Part shown: positions 52,322 through 55,437 of the stretch, one piece after another
Numbering within the stretch: position 1 is the first letter of the stretch
Layout of the letters: every line of letters starts with the position of its first letter
Origin: DATLFA01 sp039934635
GTDB lineage: Bacteria; Actinomycetota; Acidimicrobiia; Acidimicrobiales; WLNW01
Direction: 5' to 3'
DNA length: 55,437 nucleotides
Assembly (NCBI GenBank): GCA_039934635.1
Contig: JBDTLT010000015.1
Span: 1 to 55,437 of the forward strand
Program-made: the position numbers and the translations under genes
The notes under the pieces: generated by a model
Told to the model about the DNA's origin: nothing
What the model saw: the letters and a program-made list of their open reading frames with translations, nothing else
The model's database searches: none

Positions 52322-53087
52322 AAACAAGAAGGCGAACGCGTCCCGCGATGGCGCGTTGCAGCTCGCTGACGCGAACTGGGACATCATCGACGACGGCGGC
52401 CTGAGGGTCGTCGACCTGGATCAGCGCCTGCTCCACTACGCGCCGGTCGACGTCACCCGATCCCTTCGCTACGCGCTCGCTCGTCTGCAGACTTCCGAAA
52501 AAGGCGATGTCCGGCCTCGGATCTCGGTTACCTCGGCGCTTTCCGGAGAAGGAGTGACGTTCATCTCGCGGTCACTCGCCGCGCTTCTCGCGAACGACCT
52601 CCGCCGCAATGTCTGCCTCGTCGATCTGAATTGGTGGACTTCGACCAACGACGCCAAATCCGGGCACGACCAACCCGAGCGACCGCTTCGCGGGGTGGCC
52701 CAGGTGATCGACGGGAAAGTGTCGGTGGACGAGGCCCTGGTCTGGACGCAAGGTTGGAAGCTGGCGCTGCTTCCCGCCGGCTTCGCGTCGCCCGCCGAGC
52801 GACCGGTTCTCGCCAAGGCCGCCGGCCTCGTCACGTTGCTCGACGAGCTCGGGCAGCGATTCGACCATGTGGTACTCGATGTGCCACCGGTGCTCAGCAC
52901 CGGCGAGGCGATCACGCTCGCGAGCCTCGGCGAATCGTTTGTCCTGGTCGTGCGCCAGGGTGTGACTGCTGAAGTCCAGGTGCAGTCCGCGCTCCAGGAA
53001 CTACGACATCTAGTCCCGTTGGGCGTGGTGTTGAACCGTGCCTCGAGCCGCGTGCCGCAACGGTTCGTCCATCTCCTCGCCGAATGA
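52308..53087 (+). CDS. CpsD-like P-loop protein with degenerate Walker A and no Tyr tail
   Basis: 259 residues of the CpsD/Wzc ATPase fold: SALSGEGVTF (76-85), Walker A' VCLVDLNWW with D106, Walker B VVLDVPPV with D191. The Walker A Lys of GEGK(S/T) is V83, and the C-terminus (PQRFVHLLAE) has no Tyr cluster, so a bacterial tyrosine-kinase reaction is unlikely. The N-terminal 70 residues contain a RSLRYALARLQT helix that matches BY-kinase arrangement. It probably binds the Wzz tail as a regulator without phosphorylation. Confidence 0.85.
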   Translation: MRIARNKKANASRDGALQLADANWDIIDDGGLRVVDLDQRLLHYAPVDVTRSLRYALARLQTSEKGDVRPRISVTSALSGEGVTFISRSLAALLANDLRRNVCLVDLNWWTSTNDAKSGHDQPERPLRGVAQVIDGKVSVDEALVWTQGWKLALLPAGFASPAERPVLAKAAGLVTLLDELGQRFDHVVLDVPPVLSTGEAITLASLGESFVLVVRQGVTAEVQVQSALQELRHLVPLGVVLNRASSRVPQRFVHLLAE

Positions 53088-53109
53088 ACCGCCACTACCA
53101 CCGCGCCCG

Positions 53110-53256
53110 ATGAAGGTCTTCCTGGTTTTCCTGTTCGCGGTCTTCCTCATGGCCACGCTCTCGCCATCGAGCAACCGACGACCACGGGCGCTTCCGCTTC
53201 TCTTTGCCTGTGCGCTGGTGGCGGCGTTTCTCCAGACGTTCAAGTCCGTGGGTTGA
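53110..53256 (+). CDS. 48-residue membrane protein in the polysaccharide locus
   Basis: ATG 53110 to TGA 53256: two hydrophobic segments (about 2-17 and 28-43) joined by a short basic loop (NRRPRALP). The stop overlaps the next gene's TTG start by TTGA, and it is 22 bp after the CpsD-like gene, so it is in the operon. No family recognised; a small partner of the Wzy or Wzz protein is a fair guess. Confidence 0.6.
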   Translation: MKVFLVFLFAVFLMATLSPSSNRRPRALPLLFACALVAAFLQTFKSVG

Positions 53257-54851
53257 TCGTGGCCGCAGTCATCGGTTTGACGACGCCCCGCACGGTGGCT
53301 GCGCAAAAGCGTCGATCAGCCTACGTCTGGTGGGTCTCGTACGCGGCGGTGTTGGGTCTGACCCTCTGCGTCGCGGGCTTGGGCTATCTCACCGCTCCCG
53401 CGCCGCTTTCGCTGGGTTTGCTCGTTCTCTTCGTGCTCCTCGCCGCGGTGGTGGCTCGACCCGAGCTCGGGCTGTGGTTCATTGCCTTCTTCGGAGTGGC
53501 CGGCGACCCCATCACGGTGCAGTGGTATCCGTTTGCCAAGACGATGTCCACCCCGCAGTCGATGCTGTATGTGAGCAACGCGGCGATCGTCTACCCCATC
53601 GAGCTACTCGTCGCCGCGGCCCTGCTCGGCTGGATCCTACGCATGGCCGCGACGCGTCGATGGGAACTGCACCGTGGTGCGCTCTTTCGACCCATGATGA
53701 CCTTCGGCTTCTTCCTGTTCGTCGGCCTGGTAGTCGGGCTCGCTCGGGGAGGAAACCCAAACGTCGCACTCTGGGAAGTGCGTCCGCTCCTGTTGCTCGT
53801 CGCGATCTACCTCGTCGCCACGAATCTCGTACGCACGCCGGCGGCATTCCGTCGCCTGTGGTCGGCCTTGATGGCGGCCGTGTTCGTCGACGCGGTGTTC
53901 GCAATCGTGTACTACCAGGGACTTCCCGCGGTGTCCCGGGCGCAAGCGGACCACCTCGGTGACCACTCGGCCGCGCTCCACGGCAACGCGTTCTTCGTCC
54001 TCATGGCGGCGATGGGTGTCATGGCCGCGCGCTCGACGCGTCGCCTGGTCGTGATGCTGCTCGTGACACCGATCGTCGGCTACGCGTACATCCTGGCCGA
54101 GCGGCGAGCGGGTTTCGTGGGCCTCGTCATGGGCATGGTGATGCTGGAGGTCATGCTCTATCACCGCCGCCGCCGTGCATTTTGGTATACCGCGCCGCTC
54201 CTCGCCCTCGTCTTTGGCGGATACCTCCTCGCGTTTTGGAACGTCGATAGAGGCGCGGGTTTTCCGGCGCAGGCAGTGAAGACGGTCATCGCGCCGGGCG
54301 AACTGAGCGAGGACGACAAGGGCTCCGATCGCTATCGGTCCATCGAGAACTACAACGTGGTGTACACCATCCGAACGCAGCCATTGACCGGCATAGGTTT
54401 CGGCCAGCAGTACTTGCGCCCGATTCCCAACGCCGACATCAGCTTCGCCCAGTGGTGGGAGTACCGGTCGCACAACGCGGTGCTCTGGATCTGGATGAAA
54501 ACCGGTATCGGCGGCTTCTTGGCGATGCTGTACTTGTTCACGTCGGCGATTCGCCACGGGACGCGCCGCCTGATGCGAGTGTTGCCCAGCTATGACGGTG
54601 CGCTGCTGCTCACCTCGGTCCTGTTCGTCGTCATGTTCGCAGTCTTTGCGTATGTCGACATCGTGTGGGACACCGAGAGCATGATCTTCCTCGGCATCGC
54701 GTTCGCGGGCATCGCCAGCGACATCCTGGGTGAGGCGCCGGCCGTGACCAACCCCGAGCGCGGCGATGGCTCGGTCGGGTCGAGATCTTGGTCGGGTCGG
54801 CTGTCGTCGCTTCCGCGCCTGAACGCTCGACGGAGCCGCATTTTTCGCTAA
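53253..54851 (+). CDS. O-antigen polymerase/ligase (Wzy/WaaL-type) membrane protein
   Basis: 532 residues, about 12 helices. A large outer loop precedes the signature RSHNAVLWIWMKTGIGGFLAMLYLF, matching the O-antigen ligase/polymerase family. An extended cytoplasmic tail ends in NARRSRIFR. It joins repeat units or ligates them to an anchor outside the membrane. TTG 53253 overlaps the previous stop (TTGA); GTG 53259 is an alternative. It completes the Wzz-CpsD-Wzy set. Confidence 0.86.
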   Translation: MIVAAVIGLTTPRTVAAQKRRSAYVWWVSYAAVLGLTLCVAGLGYLTAPAPLSLGLLVLFVLLAAVVARPELGLWFIAFFGVAGDPITVQWYPFAKTMSTPQSMLYVSNAAIVYPIELLVAAALLGWILRMAATRRWELHRGALFRPMMTFGFFLFVGLVVGLARGGNPNVALWEVRPLLLLVAIYLVATNLVRTPAAFRRLWSALMAAVFVDAVFAIVYYQGLPAVSRAQADHLGDHSAALHGNAFFVLMAAMGVMAARSTRRLVVMLLVTPIVGYAYILAERRAGFVGLVMGMVMLEVMLYHRRRRAFWYTAPLLALVFGGYLLAFWNVDRGAGFPAQAVKTVIAPGELSEDDKGSDRYRSIENYNVVYTIRTQPLTGIGFGQQYLRPIPNADISFAQWWEYRSHNAVLWIWMKTGIGGFLAMLYLFTSAIRHGTRRLMRVLPSYDGALLLTSVLFVVMFAVFAYVDIVWDTESMIFLGIAFAGIASDILGEAPAVTNPERGDGSVGSRSWSGRLSSLPRLNARRSRIFR

Positions 54852-54967
54852 AGGCGGCGCGGCCAACCGCCGATGGTAGGAACCGACTGCACCAACAGAA
54901 TTCACACGAATGGACCACTTCGGGTCTGACGTGGTGTTTCGCGATCACTCGCCGATTTCGGCCCCGT

Positions 54968-55010
54968 TTGACTCAAGTCTGATGACTTGGATACCGATAG
55001 CTCTTACACT
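54968..55010 (+). promoter_or_regulatory. Promoter-like region with a palindrome before the last gene
   Basis: TTGACT at 54968-54973 is a near-perfect -35, with TACCGAT at 54992-54998 at 18 bp as a weak -10 (TACACT at 55005-55010 fits poorly with that -35). Between them CAAGTC-TGAT-GACTTG (54974-54989) is a perfect 6-bp inverted repeat, well placed for a repressor. The surrounding 222-bp gap (54852-55073) is AT-richer and has nothing else visible. Confidence 0.5.
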
Positions 55011-55073
55011 ACGATGACCAAAAACATCTGAAACTGCATCATGCGCGGGCGGGAACCCGAGAGGAAGCCGCAC

Positions 55074-55437
55074 ATGGACTTCAAAACGATTCGCCGCCGG
55101 TTGCGGAACCGACGCAAGTTTGCCATAGCCCTATTCGCTGTTGTCCTGGTCGTCTTCGGCTCGATTGGCATCACCACGGCGTTCACCGGTGGGTCGGGGT
55201 GGAAACGCGTCCAATGGGGTCCCGCCAAGCAGCATCCGAAGCGGGTGCAAAGAGCAGATGGCACCTCGGTAACGACCACCACGGCACCGGTCTCGACCGA
55301 GCCGACCACCACTTCGGCGACCTCGAGCACGACGAGGTCGACACCGACCCCGGTTACGCCGACCGGACAGTTCTCCGACGGCTTCGACAGCCTGAACAAT
55401 TGGACGTTCGCTCATTGGCGTAGCGAGATGCCCGGCA
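55074..55437 (+). CDS. Thr-rich membrane-anchored protein, cut by the window end
   Basis: Incomplete: 121 residues visible. A basic start (MDFKTIRRRLRNRRK) leads to one helix (about 17-36), then a Thr/Ser/Pro linker (about 62-97), then GQFSDGFDSLNNWTFAHW, which looks like the opening of an outer glycoside-hydrolase or carbohydrate-binding beta-sandwich domain. ATG 55074 has GAGAGGAA upstream. Place after the Wzy gene suggests a polysaccharide-modifying enzyme; the fold itself is beyond the window. Confidence 0.6.
   Translation, partial: MDFKTIRRRLRNRRKFAIALFAVVLVVFGSIGITTAFTGGSGWKRVQWGPAKQHPKRVQRADGTSVTTTTAPVSTEPTTTSATSSTTRSTPTPVTPTGQFSDGFDSLNNWTFAHWRSEMPG

Noticed and set aside
1..55437. 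Prophage, integron or insertion sequence
   Set aside because: No integrase, transposase or terminal repeats around genes. The 17-bp inverted repeat alone does not show mobility.

Overview
The window is high-GC DNA, densely coded on both strands, with many GTG starts and many 4-bp stop/start overlaps. This points to a free-living actinobacterium. The mix of CaiB-type CoA transferase, TauD dioxygenases, LEH-type epoxide hydrolase, large amidohydrolase expansion and VDTR-repeat surface protein suggests Acidimicrobiia-like, but that placement is inference. I see no rRNA, tRNA, CRISPR array, integrase, transposase or prophage gene, and no gene-free stretch over 300 bases.

Positions 71 to about 8.7 kb hold catabolic enzymes: two divergent amidohydrolase paralogues, an MFS carrier, an SDR-amidohydrolase pair, a TauD-cupin-TauD set and an O-methyltransferase. 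About 8.7-16.5 kb holds a small membrane protein, an orphan ParA, a secreted VDTR-repeat protein, a stand-alone HD half of a CCA-adding enzyme, membrane proteins of unknown role, an amidohydrolase lacking its metal ligands, and a complete limonene-epoxide-hydrolase-type active site. A cysteine-hydrolase homologue with a fully replaced triad follows, preceded by a 23-bp tandem repeat.

About 17.2-24.4 kb is mostly on the minus strand. It holds one D-aminoacylase-like gene and a tightly overlapping four-gene operon (D-aminoacylase-like, amidohydrolase, DHA2-type MFS, tandem hot-dog thioesterase-like protein), which reads as uptake or efflux plus hydrolysis of an unknown amide or thioester compound. 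A membrane metallopeptidase and a thiolase come next. From 31.8 kb back to 27.3 kb is a sulfate-assimilation operon: cysH (APS-reductase type), precorrin-2 dehydrogenase, uroporphyrinogen-III methyltransferase (together the siroheme supply), siroheme sulfite/nitrite reductase and DUF4202. ATP sulfurylase is not in the window. A perfect 17-bp inverted repeat lies between cysH and the divergent CaiB/BaiF CoA-transferase gene.

From 33.4 to 45 kb there is a GT2-methyltransferase fusion, a YfhO-type membrane protein, alpha/beta hydrolases, an aldo/keto reductase, a sulfotransferase, a cupin, a second metal-ligand-less amidohydrolase, a methyltransferase and another amidohydrolase. From about 45 kb to the end is an extracellular-polysaccharide locus: SLT-like lipoprotein, membrane protein, two GT4 enzymes, a membrane GT2, a WecG/TagA glycosyltransferase fused to a STAS-like domain, a Wzz-like copolymerase, a CpsD-like ATPase with a broken Walker A motif, a 48-residue membrane protein, a Wzy/WaaL-type polymerase or ligase, and a truncated Thr-rich membrane-anchored protein. 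The strongest candidates for something new are the WecG-STAS fusion with its Lys-less CpsD partner, the metal-ligand-less amidohydrolase pair, and the sulfite reductase with cysteine quartets in both halves.
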